64,000 nucleotides of DNA from Candidatus Pyrohabitans jungbluthii (GTDB taxonomy: Archaea; Hydrothermarchaeota; Hydrothermarchaeia; Hydrothermarchaeales; BMS3B). How positions within the stretch are numbered: the stretch's first letter is position 1; the number at the start of each line of letters is the position of its first letter. The stretch spans positions 62,001-126,000 of the forward strand of contig MTMD02000001.1 of assembly GCA_002010065.2 (NCBI GenBank), read 5' to 3'. Shown in pieces: positions 44,969-53,474 of this stretch. Position numbers and translations under genes: made by a program. Under the pieces are notes generated by a model. The model saw only the letters and a program-made list of their open reading frames with translations, did not search any database and had not been told where the DNA came from.

Positions 44969-45429
44969 TGGAGAGAGACATACGGGTGAGGAAGATCAAG
45001 GACGGTACCGTCATAGACCACATCACCGCCGGGCAGGCGCTCAATGTGCTGAAGATAATAGGCATAACCCGGGAATTTCCGAAGACAACTGTAACCGTGG
45101 CGATAAATGTGCCTTCCCGGAAAGCGGGGCTGAAGGACATAGTGAAGGTCGAGGGGAAGGAGCTGAGAAGCGAAGAGGTGGACAAGATTGCGCTTATCGC
45201 CCCCAAGGCGACAATAAACATAATTCGCAACTACCAGGTGGTGGAGAAGAAGGAGGTCTCTATACCGCCAAAGCTTGAGGGCGTGCTGAAGTGCGCCAAC
45301 CCTAACTGCATAACCCACTTTGAGCCTGTTAAAACTAAGTTTCATGTGGAGAAGAAGGAGCCCATAAAGCTTCGGTGCCATTACTGCGAGCGAGTAATGA
45401 GTGAGGCAGAGATAGTGAGGCAGTTCTAG
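44968..45429 (+). CDS. pyrI: Aspartate carbamoyltransferase regulatory subunit
   Basis: 153 residues. Nucleotide-binding half (RKIKDGTVIDHITAGQALNV, VAINVPSRKAGLKDIVKVEG) and zinc half with CANPNC and CHYC. Confers allosteric control by ATP/CTP on PyrB in a c6r6 complex. Confidence 0.97.
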
Positions 45430-45434
45430 CGCAT

Positions 45435-46370
45435 ATGGACGTAGCAGAAATCCGCCAGAGGTTTGCAGAGATCAACCCGAAATTCGTGAAGAGGTACGCA
45501 AAGATAGACGATACTGACGAGTTTTACATATACTCAGCAAAGCCTCTGCGACCAAGCATACGGGTTAATACTCTAAAAGCAGATGTCGAAGAGGTTGTGG
45601 AGAGGCTCAGCGAGAGGTTTGAGCTTGAGCCTGTGCCCTGGTGTCCCGAGGGCTTCTGGGTGAGAGGGGAAGAGAAAGTGAGTACTACCATGGAGCATGC
45701 TCTGGGCTTAATTTTTGTTCAGGAAGCGGCGTCCATGCTTCCCCCAGTGGTTTTAGACGTGGAGCCGGGCATGCTTGTGCTGGATGTTGCCGCCTCGCCT
45801 GGAGCGAAAAGCACGCAGATAGCCCAGTACATGCGCAACCAGGGCTGTCTCATTGCCAATGACGTTAGGATGGAGCGAGCAAGGATACTCGCCTCCAACC
45901 TGCAGCGCTGCGGAGTGCTCATCGCAAAGGTTACCCTTAGCGATGGGCGGAGCTTTTCCAGGTATCGCGAAACCTTTGACCGCGTGCTTCTAGACGCACC
46001 ATGCAGCAACGCTGGCATGGTGCGCAAGAACTACAAGTACCTCAAAATATGGGGACAGCGCCGCCCTAAAAAGTACTCCAAGCTTCAGAAGGAACTTATA
46101 AGCGCTGCCTATGAGGCGTTAAAGCCGGGTGGGGTGCTGGTCTACTCCACCTGCACCCTTGACCCGGTGGAGAATGAGGGGGTGGTTGACCACCTGCTGA
46201 TGAACACAGATGCAGAGATTGAGGAGCCAAAGCTTCCTGTTAAGAGGCATCCTGCGTTTTTAGAGTTTGAGGGCAAGAGCTACACCAGCGAGGTGCGCAA
46301 GTGCCTGCGCCTGCATCCCCAGGACAATGACACCGAGGGTTTCTTCGTGGCGAAGGTGGTGAAGCCATGA
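45435..46370 (+). CDS. NOL1/NOP2/Sun-family RNA m5C methyltransferase
   Basis: 311 residues. N-terminal segment with SIRVNTLKA, SAM fold with VLDVAASPGAKSTQIAQYM, then DAPCSNAGMVRKN and YSTCTLDPVENEGVV carrying the two cysteines used for catalysis and release. Substrate (tRNA or rRNA) not decidable from sequence. The next gene supplies the C-terminal domain that homologues such as RsmF carry in the same chain. Confidence 0.92.
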   Translation: MDVAEIRQRFAEINPKFVKRYAKIDDTDEFYIYSAKPLRPSIRVNTLKADVEEVVERLSERFELEPVPWCPEGFWVRGEEKVSTTMEHALGLIFVQEAASMLPPVVLDVEPGMLVLDVAASPGAKSTQIAQYMRNQGCLIANDVRMERARILASNLQRCGVLIAKVTLSDGRSFSRYRETFDRVLLDAPCSNAGMVRKNYKYLKIWGQRRPKKYSKLQKELISAAYEALKPGGVLVYSTCTLDPVENEGVVDHLLMNTDAEIEEPKLPVKRHPAFLEFEGKSYTSEVRKCLRLHPQDNDTEGFFVAKVVKP

Positions 46371-46768
46371 GCGTTACAATGGTACTTGAACTCCTCAAGG
46401 AGCAGTTCGGTGTCGAGAGCATTGACTTCAAGCTGCGCGAAGGCGGAAGCGGGCGTTATTACGCCTACAGGGAATGCGAGCTTGAGATTGAGGAGTTCGC
46501 CTCTGGGGTATACTTCGGAAAGCTGGAGAAAGATGGTCTTCGCCTCTCTGTGGAAGGGTGCTATCTTGTGGGGAGGAATGCTACAAAGGGTATGGTGGAG
46601 GTGAGCAGAGAGCAGGCGGAGCAATGGATGCGCGGCGAAGACCTGGAGATTGAGGCTAGGGGCTATGTGATTCTCCGCTGGGGGAGCTACTTCTTAGGAT
46701 GCGGAAAGGGCAAAGGTGGGAAGATTCTGAACTACCTGCCAAAGGAGAGGAGGGTGCCTTCACCGTAA
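46367..46768 (+). CDS. RsmF-C/PUA-like partner of the methyltransferase (COG3270)
   Basis: 133 residues, ATGA overlap with the methyltransferase. GVYFGKLEKDGLRLSVEGCY, the YLVGRNATKGMVEVSREQAE stretch and GYVILRWGSYFLGCGKGKGG match the C-terminal domain of NOL1/NOP2/Fmu-type proteins. Split into its own gene here, it probably binds the RNA substrate for the neighbouring enzyme. Confidence 0.82.
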   Translation: MSVTMVLELLKEQFGVESIDFKLREGGSGRYYAYRECELEIEEFASGVYFGKLEKDGLRLSVEGCYLVGRNATKGMVEVSREQAEQWMRGEDLEIEARGYVILRWGSYFLGCGKGKGGKILNYLPKERRVPSP

Positions 46769-46818
46769 CCTTTATATACCTAATCATGCTACTATGTAGC
46801 ATGCTAACAAATAGCATG
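46769..46818 (+). promoter_or_regulatory. TATA promoter with interlocked palindromic operator
   Basis: TATA box CCTTTATATACC (46769-46780). Directly downstream CATGCTAC-TAT-GTAGCATG (46785-46803) is a perfect palindrome, and CATGCTA-ACAAA-TAGCATG (46800-46818) a second one sharing its last four bases. Four CATGCTA half-sites thus cover the expected transcription start, as expected for a repressor. The regulator is unknown. Confidence 0.65.
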
Positions 46819-46829
46819 AAGGTGGAAAG

Positions 46830-47627
46830 ATGAGCGAGATTGGCAAGCGCGTCAGACTTGAGAGGATAATAAACCGCGAGACGAGAAAGACAATAATAGT
46901 TCCCATGGACCATGGCGTGAGCTCAGGACCAATCGCGGGCTTAATAGACATGCCTGCAGCGGTGAACAGCGTTGCTGAGGGTGGAGCGAATGCGGTGCTT
47001 CTCCATAAGGGCATAATCAAACATGGACACCGCGGCTATGGGCGAGATATTGGTCTAATAATGCATCTCTCCGGAAGCACCTCGCTTTCACCTGACCCCA
47101 ACAACAAGGTGCTCGTCGCAACAGTAGAGGAGGCGATAAAACTCGGAGCAGACGCTGTAAGCATCCATGTCAATGTAGGCGCGGACGACGAAGCTGAGAT
47201 GCTCACCCAGCTTGGCGAGATAAGCGCAAAGTGCATGGAGTGGGGCATACCTCTCCTAGCTATGATGTACCCCAGGGGAAGGAAAATTGAGAGCGAGCAC
47301 GACGTTGAGGTGGTTAAGCACGCTGCCCGCGTGGGTGCAGAGCTGGGCGCAGATATAGTTAAGACGAACTACACAGGAGACGTGGATACCTTCAAAGAGG
47401 TTGTCAAGGGCTGCCCGGTGCCGGTGGTTATTGCAGGTGGCCCCAAGATGAGCACCGACCGCGAAGTGCTTGAGATGGTAGCAGGCGCAATAGAGGCTGG
47501 CGCTGCGGGAACGAGCATAGGCAGAAACATTTTCCAGCACACCTCGCCAACTAAAATGGTGCGCGCCATCGCGGCGATAGTGCATGAAGGTAAAAGTGTG
47601 GATGAGGCTATGAAGCTTCTCCAGTAG
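46830..47627 (+). CDS. 2-amino-3,7-dideoxy-D-threo-hept-6-ulosonate synthase (DhnA-type)
   Basis: 265 residues, class I aldolase of the archaeal DhnA family: [44 protein letters not shown] (Schiff-base Lys in VKTNY) and [19 protein letters not shown]. Fructose-bisphosphate aldolases share the fold, but the adjacent dehydroquinate synthase II points to the first step of archaeal aromatic amino acid synthesis. GGTGG precedes the ATG. Confidence 0.9.
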   Translation: MSEIGKRVRLERIINRETRKTIIVPMDHGVSSGPIAGLIDMPAAVNSVAEGGANAVLLHKGIIKHGHRGYGRDIGLIMHLSGSTSLSPDPNNKVLVATVEEAIKLGADAVSIHVNVGADDEAEMLTQLGEISAKCMEWGIPLLAMMYPRGRKIESEHDVEVVKHAARVGAELGADIVKTNYTGDVDTFKEVVKGCPVPVVIAGGPKMSTDREVLEMVAGAIEAGAAGTSIGRNIFQHTSPTKMVRAIAAIVHEGKSVDEAMKLLQ

Positions 47628-47630
47628 CGA

Positions 47631-47699
47631 AACTTCGTCACCCTATCGCTTCGCGAGACGGGTAACTTCGTCACCCTATCGCCTGACGGCGAAACGGGT
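47631..47699 (+). repeat. Two tandem repeat hairpins between the dehydroquinate-pathway genes
   Basis: The 19-base unit AACTTCGTCACCCTATCGC occurs at 47631-47649 and again at 47664-47682. Each forms a hairpin: ACCC-TA-TCGC, loop TTC, GCGA-GAC-GGGT (47640-47663), and ACCC-TA-TCGCC, loop TGAC, GGCGA-AAC-GGGT (47673-47699). Loops differ while stems and the internal loop are kept, which favours an RNA structure. Confidence 0.75.
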
Positions 47700-47744
47700 A
47701 ACCCTTATTACCTCTTCATGCAAAGATTATGCAAAGGTGGTGCA

Positions 47745-48857
47745 ATGAAGTTTTTCTGGGTAGATGCAACCTCTGGCGAAAGCTGGGATGAGCGTAAGGC
47801 AGTAATAACCACCAGCCTTGAATCAGGCGCCGCTGGCGTGGTGGTGCGCAGCGAGGACGCAGAGAAGGCTGCCAAGCTGGGCAAGGTGAAGCTGGTCTGC
47901 GAGGGCGATGGATGCGATTGTACGCTGGTGCGCTTCGCCGATAAGGAGCTTCCCTCAAGGCTGGAAGAACTGGAGGATATGGCTCTGGTCAGAGAACTAA
48001 AGGAGAAGGGCAGGGAAGTCGCTGCCTACGTTGAGATTCTCAGCAAAGCCCACGAGAGGTTGGCGGCGCAATTAGCAAGGCTCGCCGATTATATAATCGT
48101 TGTGGGGAAGGACTGGAAGGTAATCCCCCTTGAGAACCTCATAGCAGAGCTTCAGAAGGAAGATGTGAAGGTAATCGCTGGCGTTAAAAACGCGGAGGAT
48201 GCAAAGCTAGCGCTTGAGACCCTCGAGGTGGGTACAGATGGCGTGCTCTTAGAGAGCGATGACGTTAATGAAATAAAGCGCGTCTCAAGCATAGTTTCGC
48301 GCAGTGCGGAGAGGCTTGAGCTAACCTGCGCGAAGGTTGTGAATCTCAGGCAGGTGGGCATGGGCGACCGCGTGTGTATAGACACTGCCTCGCTGCTAAA
48401 GATAGGAGAGGGTATGCTGGTTGGAAGCCAGGCGGCTGGGCTCTTTCTTATCCACTCAGAAACTCTGGAGAGCGAGTATGTTGCCTCTCGCCCATTCCGC
48501 GTGAATGCAGGGGCAGTGCACGCTTATGTTCTTGCCCCGGGAGGAAAGACGCGCTACCTGAGCGAACTTAAGGCAGGGGACGAGGTTTTAGCAGTCGATG
48601 CTGAAGGAAACACCCGCAGGGTTATTGTGGGCAGGGTGAAGATAGAGCGTCGCCCTCTAATGCTGGTTGAAGCGGAGGTGGATGGCAGAGTTTACAAGAC
48701 ACTGCTCCAGAACGCTGAGACCATCAACCTAGTCACCAAGGACGGAAAGCCCATCTCTGTGGCGAAACTCAAGGTTGGGGATGAGGTGCTGATTTACTGC
48801 GCCAGCGAGGGCAGGCACTTCGGCATGGAAGTGGAGGAGACGGTAATAGAGCGGTGA
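47745..48857 (+). CDS. aroB': 3-dehydroquinate synthase II
   Basis: 370 residues; archaeal enzyme converting the product of the upstream aldolase to 3-dehydroquinate with NAD-dependent deamination. Recognised by MKFFWVDATSGESWDERKAV, VVNLRQVGMGDRVCIDTASL, GEGMLVGSQAAGLFLIHSET and RPFRVNAGAVHAYVLAPGGK. ATG 47745 has GGTGGTG upstream; ATG 47718 is less likely. Confidence 0.93.
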   Translation: MKFFWVDATSGESWDERKAVITTSLESGAAGVVVRSEDAEKAAKLGKVKLVCEGDGCDCTLVRFADKELPSRLEELEDMALVRELKEKGREVAAYVEILSKAHERLAAQLARLADYIIVVGKDWKVIPLENLIAELQKEDVKVIAGVKNAEDAKLALETLEVGTDGVLLESDDVNEIKRVSSIVSRSAERLELTCAKVVNLRQVGMGDRVCIDTASLLKIGEGMLVGSQAAGLFLIHSETLESEYVASRPFRVNAGAVHAYVLAPGGKTRYLSELKAGDEVLAVDAEGNTRRVIVGRVKIERRPLMLVEAEVDGRVYKTLLQNAETINLVTKDGKPISVAKLKVGDEVLIYCASEGRHFGMEVEETVIER

Positions 48858-49472
48858 TTATCGCCCTTTCTCTAATGCTTTTTTAAACGCGGCGATGTGC
48901 ACCTCACCGGCGAAGTGCAGCGGAGCCTTTTTACCCTGAGCAACTTCATACCCGGCGGCGGCTCTGCATATGAACTGCACCTCAAGGGCAAATCGCTGCA
49001 CAGCCTTTTCCACAGGCATGCCCACTATTTTCTCTGCCGCTTCCCAGGTGGCGCCGCAGGGTGCACCCTTCTTCACCCTTACGTTGGCGACCTTTCCCTC
49101 GCGTACCTCAACCTCAAGCTCCGGCGTGCCAAAGCGCCGAGCGTATTCCCCTGCTTCCTTCACCTCGCCCAGACCGCAGCACGTGGGCGGGGTTATTGCG
49201 CCGGCGATGCGCCTCCCTGGAGAGATAACTGGTATCCCCTTGCGTTTCGCAACTTCGGCGAGAAACTCACTCAGGTCAGGATGATAAAGGTAGTCAAGCA
49301 CAAGCTCAGCCTCGAAATCGCTGGAAATGTAATCCTCGGGCTCATCTATAATCTCCGGCAGCACCTCAGGTACTGTAAAAATCTTTGTTATCTCAATATC
49401 TCTGCCATACTTTTCAATACCAGCTATTTTGTGGATTCCTCGCCCACCCCTCTGAAAAACAACAATCCTCAT
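48858..49472 (-). CDS. DUF166 family protein
   Basis: 204 residues of an archaeal family without assigned activity. Conserved cysteines: PPTCCGLGEV, KKGAPCGATWEAAEKIVG and VQFICRAAAGY, a pattern that could hold an Fe-S cluster. ATG 49472 overlaps the stop of the small Cys protein upstream (TGATG). GTG 49475 is the longer option. Convergent with the dehydroquinate synthase gene. Confidence 0.85.
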   Translation of the reverse strand: MRIVVFQRGGRGIHKIAGIEKYGRDIEITKIFTVPEVLPEIIDEPEDYISSDFEAELVLDYLYHPDLSEFLAEVAKRKGIPVISPGRRIAGAITPPTCCGLGEVKEAGEYARRFGTPELEVEVREGKVANVRVKKGAPCGATWEAAEKIVGMPVEKAVQRFALEVQFICRAAAGYEVAQGKKAPLHFAGEVHIAAFKKALEKGR

Positions 49473-49612
49473 CACGGACCCGGCTGAAAATCTGGGCAGC
49501 TCCTGTTTTTCTCTATATTCAAATTCCAGCGGTTATGCATAAGGCACCTGTACCGCATGTTGTAGTCAGTTATCAAATTCTCCAGCAGGGCACAGTCCTC
49601 GCACCTTACCAT
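49472..49612 (-). CDS. Small Cys-rich protein coupled to DUF166
   Basis: 46 residues: MVRCEDCALLENLITDYNMR then YRCLMHNRWNLNIEKNRSCP and DFQPGP. Cys4, Cys7, Cys23 and Cys39 plus His26 could bind zinc or Fe-S. A TATA box (TTTATATACA on the minus strand, about 49658-49667) lies ~50 bases upstream. TGATG coupling to DUF166 suggests joint function. Not in any family I recognise. Confidence 0.65.
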   Translation of the reverse strand: MVRCEDCALLENLITDYNMRYRCLMHNRWNLNIEKNRSCPDFQPGP

Positions 49613-49716
49613 GGCACCACCATAGCTGCTGGGATTTAGGGTTTTTGTGGGTTGTTGTGTATATAAATGTTTCCCTTAATTTCTATTTTTTTCTACCCTA
49701 ACTCCTGCCTTCCAAG

Positions 49717-50043
49717 CTATTCATTATTTTTATTATAATGCTCAACCTCCACGTCCAGAGTAATTACCAGACCCTCGCCCAGCATTTCCTTTATTTTTGG
49801 AAGCACGCTCTCTATTGCACCGCTCTCTGCTATGGTGTCAATAACCACAGGCAGGTCCATGCTGAATCTTAAAATGTCAACTGAGTGTTCGCCACTCTTT
49901 GGACCATAGCTCTCTATCCCTCTGAGCACAGTTGCTCCAGGTATGCCGCTCCTCTTTAAAAGCTCCAGCACCGCCTTGTAGGCAGGCTTCCCTTTGTATT
50001 TATAACTTTCACCTATGTAAATTCTAAGCCATTTAGCTTTCAC
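49717..50043 (-). CDS. DUF190 family protein
   Basis: 108 residues: WLRIYIGESYKYKGKPAYKA, SGIPGATVLRGIESYGPKSG and LPVVIDTIAESGAIESVLPK. A PII-like alpha/beta fold known to accompany crcB. Overlaps the crcB gene by four bases, so it belongs to the fluoride operon; a regulatory role is inferred. Confidence 0.88.
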   Translation of the reverse strand: MKAKWLRIYIGESYKYKGKPAYKAVLELLKRSGIPGATVLRGIESYGPKSGEHSVDILRFSMDLPVVIDTIAESGAIESVLPKIKEMLGEGLVITLDVEVEHYNKNNE

Positions 50044-50387
50044 AGAATCCCTCCTGACAGTTTTTTGCCCAAGGCAAAGGCTATAGCACCAAGGAACAGG
50101 TTAAGAGTTATATTTAAAAGAAAACCCTTAAAGTTTCCCCTTTCCGCTAACCTGAAGCTCTCATAGCTCAGAGTTGAGAAGGTTGTGAGGGAGCCAGAAA
50201 AACCCACGGCAAAGAAGAAGTATACTTCATTCCTACCTTCTATGAAAAAGGGGAGAAGAAAGCAGCCCAGAGTGTTCACTGTGAGAGTACCTAGGGGTAT
50301 TTCCTTGAATCCAGGAATTCTGTAGAGGTAGTAGCGCAGCGCTGCACCTAAAGAGCCTCCCAGGGCAACGAGAATAGCGCTTTCCAT
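50040..50387 (-). CDS. crcB2: CrcB/Fluc fluoride channel subunit 2
   Basis: 115 residues, four helices: ALGGSLGAALRYYLYR, GTLTVNTLGCFLLPF, VGFSGSLTTFSTLSYES. Fluoride-specific channel subunit. Starts 4 bases after the first crcB; two different subunits suggest a heterodimer. Confidence 0.93.
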   Translation of the reverse strand: MESAILVALGGSLGAALRYYLYRIPGFKEIPLGTLTVNTLGCFLLPFFIEGRNEVYFFFAVGFSGSLTTFSTLSYESFRLAERGNFKGFLLNITLNLFLGAIAFALGKKLSGGIL

Positions 50388-50391
50388 TCAC

Positions 50392-50781
50392 TCAATCCCT
50401 CCTGGCAAGGTACAGAGCGAAAGCTCTGCCTGAGTAAACTGAAGCAAGACCCAGAATAAAGTTTGAGGTGATATAGATAAAGCTCTGAAGGAAAGGAAGG
50501 TTGAAAGCATCGTAAATAAAAGTAGAAAAGGTGGTGAAGCTTCCCAAGATGCCTGCTGCTATAAGAACTCTGCTCTGCGCTGACAGGGCACCAATATATA
50601 TCTCCTCGTACATGAGAAAGCCCAGCAAAAGGCACCCGAGGATATTAACAGCCAGAGTTGAGTAGGGCTGGGGTATTGCGCCGGAGAAGATATAGCGGAG
50701 GGTTGCTCCAGCACCACCCCCAAGGGCCACAAGAATGTAGGGCTCGACAGCTACAAGCTTGTAATAGGCTGAGTTCTTCAA
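50392..50781 (-). CDS. crcB1: CrcB/Fluc fluoride channel subunit 1
   Basis: 129 residues, four helices: LGGGAGATLRYIFSGA, STLAVNILGCLLLGF, AGILGSFTTFSTFIYDA. The open frame reaches ATG 50829, but that ATG is the conserved GATGACTCCT of the fluoride riboswitch. TTG 50781 has AGGAGGT seven bases before it, so it is the likely start. Confidence 0.88.
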   Translation of the reverse strand: MKNSAYYKLVAVEPYILVALGGGAGATLRYIFSGAIPQPYSTLAVNILGCLLLGFLMYEEIYIGALSAQSRVLIAAGILGSFTTFSTFIYDAFNLPFLQSFIYITSNFILGLASVYSGRAFALYLARRD

Positions 50782-50818
50782 GAAGTGAACCTCCTGATGA
50801 AGCCTCGTCAGCTCAATA

Positions 50819-50875
50819 AAAGGAGTCATCAGCCCTCAGTAGGCTTTGGTGCAGGTGGACGACTCCATCACCCTC
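50819..50875 (-). promoter_or_regulatory. Fluoride riboswitch (crcB motif)
   Basis: On the minus strand the segment begins AGGGTGATGGAGTCGTCCAC and ends GGGCTGATGACTCCT. GGAGTC pairs with GACTCC, GGTG with CACC (the pseudoknot) and GCC with GGC closing a small loop, with GATG motifs placed as in the known crcB motif. A TATA-like element (AACATTTATGC, minus strand, near 50900) fits a start at the riboswitch 5' end. Placed directly before two crcB genes and DUF190. Confidence 0.87.
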
Positions 50876-51011
50876 TCTTCCATCATCTGATAACAGCATA
50901 AATGTTTTTTATTCACTATTTATTACTCAGCCCAATCAGTTTAAGGAATAACCCACAGCACCAACCTCAATATTTTTAACTCCCAAGAGCAATACAAAGC
51001 GTGTGGTGGAT

Positions 51012-52037
51012 ATGAAGACAATTGAGCTTAAAGGCGAAAAGGTTGTAATGATAGACCAGACGCTTCTCCCGCGGGAAGTTAAGCTTATAGAGTGCATCGA
51101 CACAGAGTGCATCGCCGAGGCGATAGAAAACCTGAGAATACGCGGCGCACCCGCGCTGGGCGTTGCCGCCGCCTTCGCCCTCGCCCAGACGGCGCTGAAG
51201 TATGCGAACTCGCCGAGAGAGGTTGTACTTTCCGAGCTGGAGAAGACCTACAAGCGCATAAAGGCTACCCGCCCCACTGCGGTAAACCTGCACCTAGCTC
51301 TCGAGAGGGTTATGAGCAGGGCAAGGGAAAGTGAAAACCCGGCTGAAGCTGCGTATAAAGAGGCTCTCAGGATTTACGATGAGGATTTCGAGGCGAACAA
51401 GAGGCTGGGCGAGTACGGAGCTGAGCTTCTCGAAGATGGCGACGTCGTGCTTACGCACTGCAACACCGGTGCCCTTGCCACAGCCAGCTACGGCACCGCA
51501 TTGGGTGTTATAATCACAGCATGGCATCAGGGCAAGAAGCTTAAGGTGTTTGCCGACGAAACGCGACCACTACTCCAGGGGGCTCGTCTCACAGCCTGGG
51601 AGCTGGTCCAGGAGGATATACCGGTGACGGTTATCACAGACAGCAGCGCCGCCTATGTGATGCGCACCCAGGGGGTGAGCAAGGTTATAGTGGGCGCTGA
51701 CAGAATCGCTGCCAACGGCGATACCGCCAACAAGATAGGAACCTATTCCCTTGCGATACTCGCAAAGGAACACGGGATACCATTCTACGTCGCCGCTCCC
51801 CTCTCAACGATAGACCTGGCGACGCCCAGCGGTGAGCACATACCCGTGGAATACAGGAAGCGCGAGGAGATTGAGTTCTTCAACGGCCAGCGCATTGTGC
51901 CTGCGGAAGCAGAAATACTCAACCCGGCGTTCGACGTTACACCTGCGGAGTACATCTCCGGCATAATAACAGAAGCCGGTGTGCTCACCCCACCCTACGA
52001 GGAGAGCATACGAAGAGCTTTCGAGAGAAAGCGCTAA
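51012..52037 (+). CDS. mtnA: S-methyl-5-thioribose-1-phosphate isomerase
   Basis: 341 residues of the eIF2B-alpha/MtnA superfamily. MtnA-type sites: LRIRGAPALGVAAAFALA, THCNTGALATASYGTALGVI with the catalytic Cys, ADETRPLLQGARLTAWEL, and VGADRIAANGDTANKIGTYS with the catalytic Asp. Works in methionine salvage. The related ribose-1,5-bisphosphate isomerase is less likely since the pattern follows MtnA. ATG 51012 is preferred over GTG 51003 because GGTGG precedes it. Confidence 0.9.
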   Translation: MKTIELKGEKVVMIDQTLLPREVKLIECIDTECIAEAIENLRIRGAPALGVAAAFALAQTALKYANSPREVVLSELEKTYKRIKATRPTAVNLHLALERVMSRARESENPAEAAYKEALRIYDEDFEANKRLGEYGAELLEDGDVVLTHCNTGALATASYGTALGVIITAWHQGKKLKVFADETRPLLQGARLTAWELVQEDIPVTVITDSSAAYVMRTQGVSKVIVGADRIAANGDTANKIGTYSLAILAKEHGIPFYVAAPLSTIDLATPSGEHIPVEYRKREEIEFFNGQRIVPAEAEILNPAFDVTPAEYISGIITEAGVLTPPYEESIRRAFERKR

Positions 52038-52070
52038 GTTATTTATATAAACCAGGGGTTTAATGCTATT

Positions 52071-53474
52071 ATGCGCCTCTACATCCTTCTTCTGCTGCTT
52101 GTCCCTCTCGCTCATGCAGAAACACAGCTCAGCGCTGTAGAGCACAACATAACCTACTTTCTTGGCAAGGAGAACGTCTCGGTAAAGGAGGACATAATCC
52201 TCAAAAACAGGCCCTTCTCAGTAACCTCGCCCATATATTACTACCTCGGGACAGATGCAGAGAGTATAAGTGTGGAGGTCACCGGCGGGGCTGATTATAA
52301 GATCGACGAGACCTATGGAGGGGTGATATTTAATTTTAGAAATGCCTACGCCACAAAGGTGAAGATTAAGCTACTCTACTCCTATCCCCAAAGCCTGCGC
52401 AGAAGCGATGGGAGTTACCTGCTCGCAGGCGAAGCTCTAAAGCGGGTGTACCCCTGGGGAATTAATGTGGTGAACCTGCGCTTTGTTCTTCCGCCAGGGT
52501 TCACCTTCGGAGAGGTCTCGCCCGAGCCACAGGAGAGGGGAGAGAGCTACCTTCTCTACAGGATAACCTACCTCGATGCTCGCGCATATGAGGGATTCCC
52601 GGTAAGCATCGAATATGCCAACTACCGCGAACTTGCAGAGAAAAGCCTGAGCCTGGCAAAAGCGAGAGAGCATGACACCTTCCTCGCTGTGAAGGACGCA
52701 AACCAGAGCATCGAGAATGCTCGAAGCTACGGGGCAAACCAGTCGCAAGCGTTGGCAAGCTTCAACGAGGCACTTACCCACCTCCAGAACTACTTCCAGC
52801 TTGTGAAGCAGGCAGAGCTTATCCTTGAGAAGAACAGTTATGAGGCTTATAGAAAGGCATCCTCAGCGGTAGAGGAGCTTGAGCTCGCGGGCATAAAGGC
52901 GAGGGAGGCCTACAGCAGAGCGAACTTTGCAATTCAGCTCACCCTTGAGAAGAGGCTTGCTACCTTTGAGGAGAACTTAACTAGCTTGAGCAAAGAGGAG
53001 CCGGAAGTGCAGCGCGTTGTCGTGGTAGAGCAGCCCGCGAAAGGCATAAACCTGTACAAGTACGCCTTTTTTGCTCTTGCAGTGCTCTTTATAATATTCA
53101 TCGCAAGCGAGGCTTACCGCATCCTAACACCAAAAAGCTACCGCAGAAGAAGCAGCGTAAAGGATTTCAGGGTGATTGGCGACCTGAAGAGAAAGACTTT
53201 CAACGGATTTGAGAAGAAGGTGGCTAAGGTCAAGCGGGGCGTTGACCTTGCGCAGGAGATTCGAAACCTGAGAAAACGAAGGGAGAAGCTGAAGCTGGGT
53301 ATAGAGAACGCCCGAAAGAAGTTCACCTCTGGCGAGATAACCGCTGAGCTGTATGAGCTGGAGAGAGGGAAGTTTGAGAGGGAGATAGAGGAGATAGACC
53401 GCAGGATTGCGCTGCTGGAGAAGGAGCTTAGTGAGATTAAGAGGCATGGGCATGAGGAAGGTAAGGCAGATTGA
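52071..53474 (+). CDS. Secreted/anchored protein with cytoplasmic coiled coil
   Basis: 467 residues. Signal peptide LYILLLLLVPLAHA, an outer domain (about 17-325) with N-glycosylation sequons (NIT, NVS, NQS, NLT) and a helical part, one membrane helix at about 330-350 (YAFFALAVLFIIFIASEAY), then a cytoplasmic Lys/Glu coiled coil (RKRREKLKLGIENARKKFTS). Resembles no family I can name. The 3' end overlaps deoxyhypusine synthase by 29 bases. Confidence 0.7.
   Translation: MRLYILLLLLVPLAHAETQLSAVEHNITYFLGKENVSVKEDIILKNRPFSVTSPIYYYLGTDAESISVEVTGGADYKIDETYGGVIFNFRNAYATKVKIKLLYSYPQSLRRSDGSYLLAGEALKRVYPWGINVVNLRFVLPPGFTFGEVSPEPQERGESYLLYRITYLDARAYEGFPVSIEYANYRELAEKSLSLAKAREHDTFLAVKDANQSIENARSYGANQSQALASFNEALTHLQNYFQLVKQAELILEKNSYEAYRKASSAVEELELAGIKAREAYSRANFAIQLTLEKRLATFEENLTSLSKEEPEVQRVVVVEQPAKGINLYKYAFFALAVLFIIFIASEAYRILTPKSYRRRSSVKDFRVIGDLKRKTFNGFEKKVAKVKRGVDLAQEIRNLRKRREKLKLGIENARKKFTSGEITAELYELERGKFEREIEEIDRRIALLEKELSEIKRHGHEEGKAD

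Noticed and set aside
46830-47627. Considered fructose-bisphosphate aldolase
   Set aside because: The fold is shared, but the neighbour is dehydroquinate synthase II, the next step of the archaeal aromatic pathway, so that role is favoured; sequence alone cannot exclude aldolase activity.
47718-47736. Direct repeat ATGCAAAG spaced 11 bases before dehydroquinate synthase
   Set aside because: Two short copies around the ribosome site; likely chance, and the upstream ATG is not a better start.
51012-52037. Considered ribose-1,5-bisphosphate isomerase or eIF2B-like
   Set aside because: The motif spacing (THCNTGALATASYGTALG, VGADRIAANGDTANKIG) follows MtnA.
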